Positions 1 to 8,498 of a stretch of 64,000 nt of DNA are shown here, in pieces (the stretch's first letter is position 1; every line of letters begins with the position of its first letter). Source of the DNA: Mariniphaga sp964398855 (lineage in GTDB: Bacteria > Bacteroidota > Bacteroidia > Bacteroidales > Prolixibacteraceae); contig CAYNOQ010000001.1 of NCBI GenBank assembly GCA_964398855.1, positions 30,869 through 94,868 of the forward strand, written 5' to 3'. Below the pieces are notes generated by a model. The model was not told where the DNA came from and made no database searches. It worked only from the letters and a program-made list of their open reading frames with translations. Position numbers and translations under genes: made by a program.

Positions 1-876
1 AATGTTGCCTTCATCTGCCCTGCTCAGCCGAATGTGCGGCGCTTTCAGCAACTCTTCAATCCGTTTGATGTTGGATTCCGTCACCTCATGCGGCGCAATA
101 ATCCATTTTATTTCCGAATGGCTGTTGATAAATTCTGCAAGCAGCTCCTCATCAGGCTTCCAGGTACTTCCGGCAATCAAAACCGGCACATTTTTACCAA
201 ACTTTTCAACAACGGGGATTGGTTTAGCTTTTTTGGCAAGGGTTGCCACCCGGTCAAAACGGGTATCGCCCGTAACTGTGTAGTTTTTCAGTCCGATTGA
301 CGCTAACATTTGTGCTGAATTTTCATTCTGAACAAAAAAATGATCAACCTTGAAAAGGATTTTACGGTACCAGTTGCCCAAAGCCGATTTTTTAAAAAAT
401 TGCTGATTTTCTCTGAAAATTGCAGAAACAACGTAGAGCGGAATGCTGTTTTTTTTCAGTTCGTCCATGAAAAAATACCAATATTCATATTTAATAAAGA
501 ACGCTTTTTCAGGTTGAATCAGACGGATAAATTTCTGTGCATTCCTGCGTGTGTCCAATGGCAGGTACGCGACAATATCAGCCAGCTCATAATTTTTCCT
601 GATTTCGTAGCCCGAAGGGGAGAAAAAAGTGAGTAAAACTTTAAATTCGGGAAATTGCTTTTTAATCATTTCAATCAGCGGGCGCCCCTGCTCAAATTCA
701 CCCAATGAAGCGCAGTGAAACCAGATATAGCGGGAACCGGTATCAACCTTAGATTCCAATTTTTTATACCAGTTTTTTCTGCCTCTCACAAATTGTGCGG
801 CTTTCGGATTGAAAAGCGAAGCTGCCTTAACTATTAATGAATAGAAAAAAATTATTGCCTGATAAAAAAAAATCAT
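1..876 (-). CDS. waaA: 3-deoxy-D-manno-octulosonic acid (Kdo) transferase, C-terminus cut by window edge
   Basis: This reverse-strand gene starts at ATG 876 (an in-frame TAG lies at 886-888) and runs off the left edge; 292 codons are visible of the roughly 420 usual for the family. WaaA transfers Kdo from CMP-Kdo to lipid IVA at the inner membrane during lipopolysaccharide assembly. The N-terminus MIFFYQAIIFFYSLIV is a membrane anchor. It is followed by the GT30 block WFHCASLGEFEQGRPL, in which the Glu of SLGEFEQ is the family's catalytic base, then KYEYWYFF, and later the typical GDTRFDRV segment and the start of the nucleotide-binding half (PVLIAGSTWKPDEELL). The upstream flank is lost in a scaffold gap, so operon context is unknown. 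Only the truncation is unusual. Confidence in the family is high. Confidence 0.93.
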   Translation of the reverse strand, partial: MIFFYQAIIFFYSLIVKAASLFNPKAAQFVRGRKNWYKKLESKVDTGSRYIWFHCASLGEFEQGRPLIEMIKKQFPEFKVLLTFFSPSGYEIRKNYELADIVAYLPLDTRRNAQKFIRLIQPEKAFFIKYEYWYFFMDELKKNSIPLYVVSAIFRENQQFFKKSALGNWYRKILFKVDHFFVQNENSAQMLASIGLKNYTVTGDTRFDRVATLAKKAKPIPVVEKFGKNVPVLIAGSTWKPDEELLAEFINSHSEIKWIIAPHEVTESNIKRIEELLKAPHIRLSRADEGNI

Positions 877-940
877 AACGTATAACTATATGGTGTTTTT
901 GTAGTTTGCTGACGAAACAGATGAGAAAAAAGTTTGAGAG

Positions 941-1040
941 NNNNNNNNNNNNNNNNNNNNNNNNNNNNNNNNNNNNNNNNNNNNNNNNNNNNNNNNNNNN
1001 NNNNNNNNNNNNNNNNNNNNNNNNNNNNNNNNNNNNNNNN
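941..1040. other. Scaffold gap of 100 N
   Basis: Exactly 100 unknown bases, the usual placeholder for a scaffold join of unknown size. The whole stretch 877-1213 has no gene I can support. The bases left of the gap are the upstream region of the Kdo transferase. Those on the right (1041-1213) are A+T-rich and include a GCTTCGTGCCTCCGTGCC-like string at 1104-1127. Unlike the second gap, the two flanks share no obvious overlap. Confidence 0.97.
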
Positions 1041-1213
1041 CAATTGTGCAAATTTACATTTTCTCAAAATCCTGATGCCTGATATTATAAATCCTGAATC
1101 TACGCTTCGTGCCTCCGTGCCATTGTGTTCGAGATTCTTTATCCTGATTTCTGACACCTTCAATCTACTATCTATATTTTTCCAAAAAAATCTCATCTTT
1201 TCAAAAATTTTCA

Positions 1214-1903
1214 TCAAAAAAACTGCTGTTTTCTGAAGTATTCATAAATGGTAATATTCATCAGCAAAAGCAGAAAAAAGCAAAAGAAATCCTCAATCGG
1301 GATGGTAAAAATACGTACTCCTAAGTTGAACATATCATCATATTCCACAACCGGCAAGCCGGTTAGCACCAATTTTACAATAAAAAACGGTATCAGAAAA
1401 ATAAGCAAGGTGAGATAAAACATGGTGTAGTGCCGTTTAAACCGGTTCCTAAAAATTGTGTAGCCAAAATAGATGGTCAGCAGAAAAAAGGTAAAAAAAG
1501 TATAAACCTTTTGGCGGGCAAAATAGGCAGTCAGTCCAAAAGCAACAAACAACACAAGACTGATTGCAAGAAACAGATTCGACTTTTCAAAATCGGGAAA
1601 TTTCACTACCAGCGTTTCATACAGAAACAGTGCACTGTAGGGAACGGCAAAATAGAAAAGCCACTCCTCCACCGGAACACCATAAATATTTGCCCCAATC
1701 AAAAATTCGGGATTAAAAGTCCATATTTTCAATCCGGTAAAACGAATATCCCATAAAAGAAAGATGGCTCCGGAGAAGAAAATAGCAGGAAAGAGATATT
1801 TAAATTTGGTATAAAAACGCACCCGGTTGTTAAAAGTGAATGCTAACGGAACAATCAGCAAACCCAATATTAACAGCAGATAAGTATAGTTTTTGAATCC
1901 CAT
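1214..1903 (-). CDS. Fused CrtYc-CrtYd-type lycopene cyclase
   Basis: A 229-residue integral membrane protein of the heterodimeric lycopene cyclase family, with both halves fused in one chain. It should cyclise the psi-ends of lycopene to beta-ionone rings in carotenoid synthesis. The first half carries FNPEFLIGANIYGVPVEEW, with the PxEE motif just before a transmembrane helix. The second half repeats the pattern as GVRIFTIPIEDFFCFFLL (PxED). About seven hydrophobic helices are visible. I chose ATG 1903 (MGFKNYTYLL) over an in-frame ATG at 1933 because the ten extra residues do not resemble the family's N-terminus. No other carotenoid gene is adjacent. Alternative substrates such as neurosporene cannot be excluded. 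Confidence 0.85.
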   Translation of the reverse strand: MGFKNYTYLLLILGLLIVPLAFTFNNRVRFYTKFKYLFPAIFFSGAIFLLWDIRFTGLKIWTFNPEFLIGANIYGVPVEEWLFYFAVPYSALFLYETLVVKFPDFEKSNLFLAISLVLFVAFGLTAYFARQKVYTFFTFFLLTIYFGYTIFRNRFKRHYTMFYLTLLIFLIPFFIVKLVLTGLPVVEYDDMFNLGVRIFTIPIEDFFCFFLLLLMNITIYEYFRKQQFF

Positions 1904-2013
1904 AGCCGATAATTTCAGGCAAAGGTAAAGCAAAAAAGCAGAATCAAAAGAGACGCATAAAATTAAATGGCGCGTTTAAAAAGTATATATTTCAGGATAC
2001 TGATAAAAAACAA

Positions 2014-3306
2014 TCAGAATAATCGGCTAACCTGCTCTTTTACAAAATCAGGCTCTGCATCCACGTCAAATATCAGGTCGGGTGTCAGATAAAACAGCTC
2101 CTTTTCGGCTTTGAACCGCTTTTCTCCTCCTCCGGTGATGTTTAGCATTATCAGCGCATCTTTGTCAATCCTGTTGTTTTGGGCTGCTTCAATGAGTGAA
2201 GCGGTTGCTATGGCAGCAGCAGGGTGAATGTCGATTCCCTCGGTCTCCTCAAAAAGTTGCGCAGCGACACTTGCCTGTTCATTGGTGGCAACCAGCACAT
2301 CCCCGCCCGAATCGGTGAGCGCATCAAAAAGTCCGCCGCTCAGAGAATAGGGCGGTTTGCGGTTTGACAACACCTTGGCATCAATTATCTCTACCTGCTT
2401 GCGGGCTGTGGTTTCATCTAATGGAAGCATTTCGCGCGAGCCGGCTTTCCATGCGTCATAAATGGGAACGAAAGGAATATTCTGTGAAACCATCAGTTTC
2501 ATCATATTGTCCCCAAAGCGGCCGTCAGCAATAAGCCTGAGGTTTGCTTCCCATGCGGCAATGGCGCCTGTGCCGCTTCCAATCGCCTGAAAGTAGTAGT
2601 CGGGAATCTGCCCGATTGTAGTGACGGCAGACAAGACCGTTGTTCCCATGCCATCGCGCCGGGCAACATTTTTTGCACCTCCTTCGGGGAAAAAACCTTC
2701 CATACCGGCGACGATGTTTGAGAGATGAATGGCATCATAGTAGTCGCTTCCCGAGCGGCTGGAAATAAGCTTCACACAGTCATTCAGGGGCTTCTCAAAC
2801 CAGAGTGCGCCGAGGTTGTCTTCGGGCACGCAGATCAGCAGCGGAATATTGTTGTCTGAACAAACACTGGCAAAAGAGCGGGAAGTATTGCCGGCAGAGG
2901 CAACCACTAACACTTTATCCAGTCCGTGAGGCATCCTTCCGCAAACGGAGTAGGCTTCTGTTTTTTTGAAGCTGCATGTGTTCATAAATGCGCCTTTTTC
3001 GGGACAGTAGCCACTGAAAGTTATCCAGAGATTTTGCAGTCCGCAAAATTTGGCAAGCCCTTCGCTCCTGTAGGTTACCGGGGCTGACGAATCTTTCAGC
3101 ATCCGCTGAATCGGCAACCAGTCGGAAAATTTATAAAACCCCCATGAATCGTCTTTGACGTCAAGTTGCTTATTTTCATACAGTGCTCTGATAAGCGAAG
3201 GTTCTTTTTCCCCGGGCGCATCTAACATCCAGCCTTCATCATCAAACACACTTCCGGTCTTCACCGACTGAAGCCGGTATTCTGTTTTGGTAAATATTTT
3301 CTCCAT
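2014..3306 (-). CDS. Cysteate synthase (threonine-synthase fold, PLP enzyme)
   Basis: A 430-residue PLP enzyme of fold type II that closely resembles archaeal cysteate synthase (O-phosphoserine + sulfite to L-cysteate + phosphate). Lys114 in CSFKKTEAY is the expected Schiff-base lysine. SAGNTSRSF (about 138-145) and AIGSGTGAIAAWEA (about 241-254) bind the cofactor. The FSGYCPEKGAFMNTCSFK block and the NVARRDGMGT and PPYSLSGGLFDAL segments are what I remember as diagnostic of cysteate synthase rather than true threonine synthase. In methanogens the product leads to coenzyme M; in Bacteroidota the likely use is the sulfonolipid (capnine) head group. The gene stands alone, with no acyltransferase beside it in the window. 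The exact substrate is an inference from similarity. Confidence 0.8.
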   Translation of the reverse strand: MEKIFTKTEYRLQSVKTGSVFDDEGWMLDAPGEKEPSLIRALYENKQLDVKDDSWGFYKFSDWLPIQRMLKDSSAPVTYRSEGLAKFCGLQNLWITFSGYCPEKGAFMNTCSFKKTEAYSVCGRMPHGLDKVLVVASAGNTSRSFASVCSDNNIPLLICVPEDNLGALWFEKPLNDCVKLISSRSGSDYYDAIHLSNIVAGMEGFFPEGGAKNVARRDGMGTTVLSAVTTIGQIPDYYFQAIGSGTGAIAAWEANLRLIADGRFGDNMMKLMVSQNIPFVPIYDAWKAGSREMLPLDETTARKQVEIIDAKVLSNRKPPYSLSGGLFDALTDSGGDVLVATNEQASVAAQLFEETEGIDIHPAAAIATASLIEAAQNNRIDKDALIMLNITGGGEKRFKAEKELFYLTPDLIFDVDAEPDFVKEQVSRLF

Positions 3307-3678
3307 TTATAAATATTTTCTCAAATTCACAAAAATAGCATTTTGAACCGATGTGAAGTCTTTTCATGCAGAATTACCGTAATTTTACGAAAAGGGCGTA
3401 AGGCTTTTAGTATCGGGTATCAAGGTTTATCAGGAATTTACTGTTAAAAAATCTTGGTGAAATTTTGTGCTTTCGTAATTTAGCGGCAAAGCTTTTTCTT
3501 TGCTAATCTCTACNNNNNNNNNNNNNNNNNNNNNNNNNNNNNNNNNNNNNNNNNNNNNNNNNNNNNNNNNNNNNNNNNNNNNNNNNNNNNNNNNNNNNNN
3601 NNNNNNNNNNNNNCTAATCTCTATTCAATCACTTTTTCCCTCTTGATTCACTATCTTTGCATTTTAAATTTCAACATT
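3307..3678. other. Long divergent intergenic region containing a scaffold gap (3514-3613)
   Basis: There is no gene here. It holds the upstream regions of cysteate synthase (reverse) and the DUF4886 gene (forward). Exactly 100 N occupy 3514-3613. The ten bases CTAATCTCTA occur on both sides of the gap (3503-3512 and 3614-3623), suggesting the contig ends overlap or sit in a short tandem repeat. The rest is A+T-rich. Confidence 0.9.
3652..3659 (+). promoter_or_regulatory. Bacteroidota -7 box for the DUF4886 gene
   Basis: TATCTTTG matches the TAnnTTTG -7 element and lies 19 bases ahead of ATG 3679. No good -33 TTTG is visible upstream. It supports starting the gene at 3679 rather than at an upstream in-frame codon. 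Confidence 0.45.
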
Positions 3679-4527
3679 ATGAACTTTTTCAAAAATAAAT
3701 TTTATCTCTCGCTTACGATTGGTATTTTAACTTTAGCGCTGTTAGCCAGTATTTTGTGGGCAAATGGTTTTATTGCCGGCTCAACTGACCGGGATTTTAA
3801 AAACAAAACAATTAAGGTGCTTACCGTAGGCAACAGTTTTGCCGATGATGCTGTCAGTTTTCTTTCGGAGATTGCCGAATCGGTTCCCGGATACAGCATT
3901 CACTACACAAAAGCCAACATTGGCGGATGTTCGCTTGAAAAACACGTGAACCTGATCAAAGTCTGCGAAGATGACCCTTCACAAAAACCCTATGCAAAGG
4001 AGTACTGCCTGAAAGATTTGCTGTTGGCAGACAATTATGATTTTGTTACCATCCAGCAGGTGAGTTCAATGAGTTTCAAATGGGAATCATTTCAGCCTTA
4101 TGCCGGTGAACTTATCGGATTTATCAGGGAACATCAGCCTCAGTCCGAGATTATTATTCAGCAGACATGGGCATATCCCAATGCTCAAAAACTTGAAAAC
4201 TGGGGCATTACCTATGACGAAATGCAAGCCGGACTGGTAAAAAACTACGACAAACTTGCTTCCGACTACAAATTGCGGTTATTCCCGGTTGGCGAGGCTA
4301 TATACAACGCTTATAAGCAGGATACTACCCTCAATTTGTGGCGTGCGGACATTCACCATGCCAACGAGAACGGACGTTACCTTGCCGGCTGTATCTGGTT
4401 TGGAACAATGTCGGGTGTTTCCCCTAAAAAAGTAAACTTTATTCCCGAAGGAATGGAAGAGGAAGCTGCCCTGTTTTTAAGGGAAGTAGCCGATTCAGAA
4501 ATAAAAAAGCAGAAACGTAAAAAATAA
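3679..4527 (+). CDS. DUF4886 family SGNH-hydrolase-like exported protein
   Basis: A 282-residue protein with an N-terminal hydrophobic segment (NKFYLSLTIGILTLALLASIL), probably a signal anchor or signal peptide. The body matches the DUF4886/SGNH fold: VLTVGNSFADDA carries the block I serine (GNS), DYDFVTIQQVSSMSF follows, and RADIHHANENGRYLAG holds the C-terminal Asp-x-x-His pair. Family members are presumed esterases or deacetylases acting on polysaccharide decorations. The substrate is unknown, and nothing nearby indicates it. The ATG 19 bases after the -7 box is preferred over the in-frame codon at 3643, which would precede transcription. The gene ends 7 bases from the convergent phosphoesterase gene. 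Confidence 0.8.
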   Translation: MNFFKNKFYLSLTIGILTLALLASILWANGFIAGSTDRDFKNKTIKVLTVGNSFADDAVSFLSEIAESVPGYSIHYTKANIGGCSLEKHVNLIKVCEDDPSQKPYAKEYCLKDLLLADNYDFVTIQQVSSMSFKWESFQPYAGELIGFIREHQPQSEIIIQQTWAYPNAQKLENWGITYDEMQAGLVKNYDKLASDYKLRLFPVGEAIYNAYKQDTTLNLWRADIHHANENGRYLAGCIWFGTMSGVSPKKVNFIPEGMEEEAALFLREVADSEIKKQKRKK

Positions 4528-4534
4528 TCTACTG

Positions 4535-5698
4535 CTATTTTCTTGCAGGTAATTTCATGGAATCCACCACTTTTCCTTCGGTATCCACCACATTAATGTG
4601 CAGCATGGAGTTTTCTGTGTGAGCTTTTATTATTGTTTTGTTGGAATTCACAAGTATCGGGAAGCTCTGTCCGTCGCCAGCTTTTTTGTGGATGTGCCGG
4701 TGAAGGTGCCCGCAAAGCATGACGTCAATTCCAACCTGCTCAAGTAGAGGTACAAACTTTTCTTCAATCTCTTTTTCGCCGTGCCAGCCCCCAAAAGGCG
4801 GCATGTGAACCATCACAACCCGGTATGGCGCATTCAGAAACTGTTCGTCTTTCACTGCCTCCGCCAGCCATTCTGCCTGACGGGTGCGGTAGTTGTCAAA
4901 AGCCACAATGCCACTGTATTCCAGATCAGAATCGGGTTTATCCTCGCCACAGTCAAGCACAATAAAACCTACCGGTCCTTGCCGGAAGGTGTAGTACAAC
5001 TGTCCGGTGGGCGTTGGAAAATAACGTGGAAAAGTGTTGGCAAAATTTCCACGGGTTTCGTGATTTCCGCGTGCATAATACATGGGAGTTTCCCGTGCAA
5101 AAAGCTCAACTGCCTTATCCAAAAAGTCGCCAAAAAGCTGTTCTTCCGAACGAATATCATTAGTCATGTCGCCATTGAAAAAAACGAAATCGGTTTCGTT
5201 CCAGTCCGTATCTTTTAAAAGGCTTTCCATCAGGTCGTTATTTCCATGAATATCATTGAGAACTAAAAAGGAAATATCCTCTTTTGCCGGATTATTGGTG
5301 GTGAAAACCAGCGGACGGGCGCGATAAACATTGGTTGCAGCAATGGTTCCATAAAGTACCTTAGTGCCCACATGGCTCAAAACTTCCTGTGAATATACAC
5401 GATAGCGGTAGCGCATGTTGGGTTTCAGATTTTTGAGCGTTACGATGTGAACTGAATCAACCACTTTAAATCCGTAGGCTTCGGCATAAAACTTAGGACG
5501 CTCGGTCAGGTAGAAATGGGAATCATCATCGGGCGCCAGTTCCACCCATGAAACTGCATTCCGGTTAGTTGTCCATACAATGGTAACTTCATTTTCCGTA
5601 AGTCCCTGTAAATAGGGTCCATGAGTAATTTCAAACGGCTTTTGAGCTGTGATTGTGGCAGATAACAGTAAAAAAAGAGCAACTAATAAATTTCGCAT
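4535..5698 (-). CDS. Exported calcineurin-like phosphoesterase with N-terminal FN3-like domain
   Basis: A 387-residue protein with a signal peptide (MRNLLVALFLLLSATITAQ). An N-terminal purple-acid-phosphatase-type fibronectin III domain (about 22-125, with THGPYLQGLTENEVTIVWTT) leads into a metallophosphoesterase domain. All metal-binding blocks are present: VLNDIHGNN (Asp, His), FVFFNGDMTND (Asp), RGNHETRGN (Asn, His), VVMVHMPPFGG (His) and MLCGHLHRHIH (His-x-His). It probably hydrolyses phosphoesters in the periplasm; the substrate is unknown. It is a single gene, with a possible promoter about 90 bases upstream. No unusual residue changes were noted. Confidence 0.9.
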   Translation of the reverse strand: MRNLLVALFLLLSATITAQKPFEITHGPYLQGLTENEVTIVWTTNRNAVSWVELAPDDDSHFYLTERPKFYAEAYGFKVVDSVHIVTLKNLKPNMRYRYRVYSQEVLSHVGTKVLYGTIAATNVYRARPLVFTTNNPAKEDISFLVLNDIHGNNDLMESLLKDTDWNETDFVFFNGDMTNDIRSEEQLFGDFLDKAVELFARETPMYYARGNHETRGNFANTFPRYFPTPTGQLYYTFRQGPVGFIVLDCGEDKPDSDLEYSGIVAFDNYRTRQAEWLAEAVKDEQFLNAPYRVVMVHMPPFGGWHGEKEIEEKFVPLLEQVGIDVMLCGHLHRHIHKKAGDGQSFPILVNSNKTIIKAHTENSMLHINVVDTEGKVVDSMKLPARK

Positions 5699-5790
5699 GA
5701 TATTGGTGTTTTTTGAATATTCCTTAAAAAAGTAAGTTTTCAGACTTTCATTCAGCTGTAATCAGCTATATCTAAAAATGTGTATGGTGC

Positions 5791-5798
5791 CAAAAATA
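5791..5798 (-). promoter_or_regulatory. Candidate -7 box for the phosphoesterase gene
   Basis: Read on the reverse strand this is TATTTTTG, a match to TAnnTTTG, about 93 bases ahead of ATG 5698. No correctly spaced -33 box was found. The remainder of 5699-5935 shows nothing else recognisable. Confidence 0.3.
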
Positions 5799-5935
5799 AC
5801 AGAAATTTTCAAAAGCTTCTCTGCCGTAATGTTGTCAAAACCGAAAAGGTACGGATTCTTCAGATTCATCTCCTGCCTCTGAAAAATTAAAACAAACAGC
5901 CCGCAAAAATGAAATTTCCCCTTCACCAACCCACA

Positions 5936-8287
5936 TCAAAAGAAGTCGTTGAAATCGGTTGGGGTGTTGTTTTGTTCTTCGGTGTCGCAATTAAGGTTGA
6001 TATTGAAGTTGGGCGGACGGATGAAATTCATATCCTCGCTGTAGCCGAGTGTCGGGTCGGCAAGTACCTTTTTAAAGAAATACCCCCAAATGGGCAGTGC
6101 CATGTTTGCTCCCTGCCCGGAAGATATGGTTCTGAAGTGGATACTTCTCAGGTCTGCACCTGTCCAGACGCCGGCTGAAAGCCGCGGTGTAATTCCTATA
6201 AACCATCCGTCTGAATGGTTTTGGGTGGTACCGGTTTTTCCGGCTATCGGCATTTTAAATCTGCCATAACCCTCACGGTTGCGAAGTCTGGCGCCGGTTC
6301 CGCCGTCAATGACCCCTTGCAGCAGGTTCACCATCAGATAAGCGGTCTGTTCATCGAACGCCTCGTGCCGTTCCGGCTGAAAAGAGGCAATCACGTTACC
6401 GTAGCGGTCTTCGATGCGCGTAACAAAATAGGGTTTCACATATACCCCCTGATTGGCATAAGTGTTAAAAGCGCCAACCATTTCATAAAGCGTAATGTCG
6501 GAAGTTCCCAAAAACAGAGACGGCACGGGGTCAATCGGACTGTAAACGCCCATGCGTTTCATCACTGCCGTCACTGCCTGCGGATTGAACTGCTTCATCA
6601 CCCAGGCCGAAATTTTATTGCGCGACTGGGCAAGTCCCCACTTCAGTGTAACTAATTTTCCTTCGTTCACGTTATCCTGCTCGGCATCCTTTGGTTCCCA
6701 GATGGTTCCGTCGGGCATCTGAAACTGCTGGCTCACATAAGGTGCCTTGGTGCACGGAGTTAGTCCGTTCTGCATGGCAAGCGTATAGAGAAAAGGCTTT
6801 ACGGTTGAGCCAACCTGCCGTTTTCCCCCTTTCACCATGTCATACATAAAATATTTGTAATTCGGACCGCCAACATAAGCTTTCACTTTACCCGAGTGGG
6901 TTTCCATTGCCATGAATGATGAACGGAACAGACGCAAATACCACTTCAGAGAATCCATTGGCGACATGATGGTATCAATTTCCCCTTTCCAGGAAAAAAC
7001 CGTCATTTCAACAGGAATTTTGAAGTTTTCCCGGATTTCGCTGAAACTTTTTCCCTGATTGTTCAGTACCCGGTAGCGCTCGCTCCTGCGGATTTCGCGG
7101 TTAATCAGATCTTCCGTCTCATCGGTGGTCATGTTGTTGGCAAAAGGCGGATTATTTAAATATTTCATCCCTCCGTCAAATTCGGGCTGAAGATTATTTT
7201 TCAGGTGAAACTCAACCGACTCCACCGCATATTGCTGCATACGTGAATCGATGGTGGTAAAAATCCGCAATCCGTCGTTATATAAATCCCAGTTCTGACC
7301 GTCTGATTTTATGTTTTTTGTGCACCAGCCATACAAAGGATCGATTTCCCAGTCCAATGAATCTTCCCTGAATTTCTGCATCTGCCAGGAAGGGTAATTT
7401 CTTTTGTCCGGCTTTTTGGCAGTCAGCGTTAATCTCAGATATTCTCTCAGATATGGGGCGGGACCACTTTTATAGTCCACTTTATGAAAATCGAGATCGA
7501 GGGGAAGCTGCTTTGTTGAGTCTCTTGTTGCACGGGATATATATTTGTATTTAGCCATTTGGTTCAGCACCACATTGCGGCGCTGTAAAACAAGATCGGG
7601 TCTGCGGACGGGATTGTATAGCGAAGAATTCTTTGCCATTCCCACTAACATAGCTGCCTGATGCAGTTGAAGCGAATCGGGCTGAACACCAAAATAGACG
7701 CCTGCTGCCGATTTTATTCCCACTGCAAGATTCAAATAGTCATATTTGTTCAGATACATCAGGATTATTTCCTCTTTGGTATAGCTTCGTTCCAGTTTCA
7801 CCGCAATCACCCACTCCTTAAACTTGCGCAAAACCAGATCGACCGGTCCTGATAAATCCTGTCGCGGAAAAAGCATTTTGGCAAGCTGCTGACTGATTGT
7901 GCTGCCGCCGCCGGAGCTTGTTTTGCCGGTAACAACACCTTTGAAAACGCGCAGCAAGCCCCGGAGATCAATTCCCGAATGTTTGTAAAACCTCACATCT
8001 TCGGTGGCAATCAGTGCATCAATTAAATATTGGGGGAGATTTTCATAATTTACGAAAGTTCGGTTTTCATGGATAAAATATTTATCCATCACTTTTCCGT
8101 CTTCCGAGAAAATTTCTGATGCTAAAATATTTGGCGGATTTTCCAGCTCTTCAAAAGTGGGCATGAAACCCAAATAGCCTTTGGCAATCAGTATAAAAAG
8201 CAGAGAAACGAAAACAATGCCTGATAAAAAGATTGTCCAAAACCAAAAAACATATTTTTTCCAGCCTTTCTTTTGTTTCCTGTTCAT
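5936..8287 (-). CDS. Penicillin-binding protein 1A, bifunctional transglycosylase/transpeptidase
   Basis: A 783-residue class A PBP that polymerises glycan strands and cross-links peptides at the cytoplasmic membrane. With Met at 8287 as residue 1, a transmembrane anchor spans about 12-35. The GT51 domain shows ATEDVRFYKHSGID (catalytic Glu96), GGGSTISQQ (127-134) and KFKEWVIAVKLERSYTKEEI. The transpeptidase shows GSTVKPF (Ser494-x-x-Lys), SRN (555-557) and KTGT (684-687). In-frame ATGs exist at 8296 and 8359. The 8359 codon lies upstream of the -7 box at 8312-8319 and is unlikely. The choice between 8287 and 8296 is a judgement. Transcribed divergently from topA. Confidence 0.93.
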   Translation of the reverse strand: MNRKQKKGWKKYVFWFWTIFLSGIVFVSLLFILIAKGYLGFMPTFEELENPPNILASEIFSEDGKVMDKYFIHENRTFVNYENLPQYLIDALIATEDVRFYKHSGIDLRGLLRVFKGVVTGKTSSGGGSTISQQLAKMLFPRQDLSGPVDLVLRKFKEWVIAVKLERSYTKEEIILMYLNKYDYLNLAVGIKSAAGVYFGVQPDSLQLHQAAMLVGMAKNSSLYNPVRRPDLVLQRRNVVLNQMAKYKYISRATRDSTKQLPLDLDFHKVDYKSGPAPYLREYLRLTLTAKKPDKRNYPSWQMQKFREDSLDWEIDPLYGWCTKNIKSDGQNWDLYNDGLRIFTTIDSRMQQYAVESVEFHLKNNLQPEFDGGMKYLNNPPFANNMTTDETEDLINREIRRSERYRVLNNQGKSFSEIRENFKIPVEMTVFSWKGEIDTIMSPMDSLKWYLRLFRSSFMAMETHSGKVKAYVGGPNYKYFMYDMVKGGKRQVGSTVKPFLYTLAMQNGLTPCTKAPYVSQQFQMPDGTIWEPKDAEQDNVNEGKLVTLKWGLAQSRNKISAWVMKQFNPQAVTAVMKRMGVYSPIDPVPSLFLGTSDITLYEMVGAFNTYANQGVYVKPYFVTRIEDRYGNVIASFQPERHEAFDEQTAYLMVNLLQGVIDGGTGARLRNREGYGRFKMPIAGKTGTTQNHSDGWFIGITPRLSAGVWTGADLRSIHFRTISSGQGANMALPIWGYFFKKVLADPTLGYSEDMNFIRPPNFNINLNCDTEEQNNTPTDFNDFF

Positions 8288-8311
8288 GAAAAACATGATT
8301 AAATTATGCAA

Positions 8312-8341
8312 CAAAGATATACGTTTCCCTGTTGGAAGCAA
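8312..8341 (-). promoter_or_regulatory. Promoter of the PBP1A gene
   Basis: On the reverse strand TATCTTTG (8312-8319) is a full -7 match and TTG (8339-8341) sits 19 bases upstream, the expected Bacteroidota spacing. Transcription would begin near 8305, 9 to 18 bases ahead of the two plausible start codons. This rules against the in-frame ATG at 8359. Confidence 0.55.
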
Positions 8342-8498
8342 TGAAACAAGCGTTTTCACGAAGTATGTTAATTTAATTTTCCTTAAACAATTGTGTCATC
8401 CTCAACAGAATAGCACAAATGTGGGAAAAATGAATTTTGAATTTAGCGTTTGATTTTCTTTAATTTGCAGAAATTTTAAAAAAAGAAAGAAAAATTAT

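Noticed and set aside
2..636. Forward-strand open frames over the left edge
   Set aside because: They lie opposite the Kdo transferase, whose motifs are unmistakable on the reverse strand.
827..1236. Open frames running through the first N run
   Set aside because: They exist only because N is read as an unknown residue; the flanks show no protein family.
8287..8359. Longer N-terminus for PBP1A starting at 8359
   Set aside because: The -7 box at 8312-8319 would then lie inside the coding sequence.
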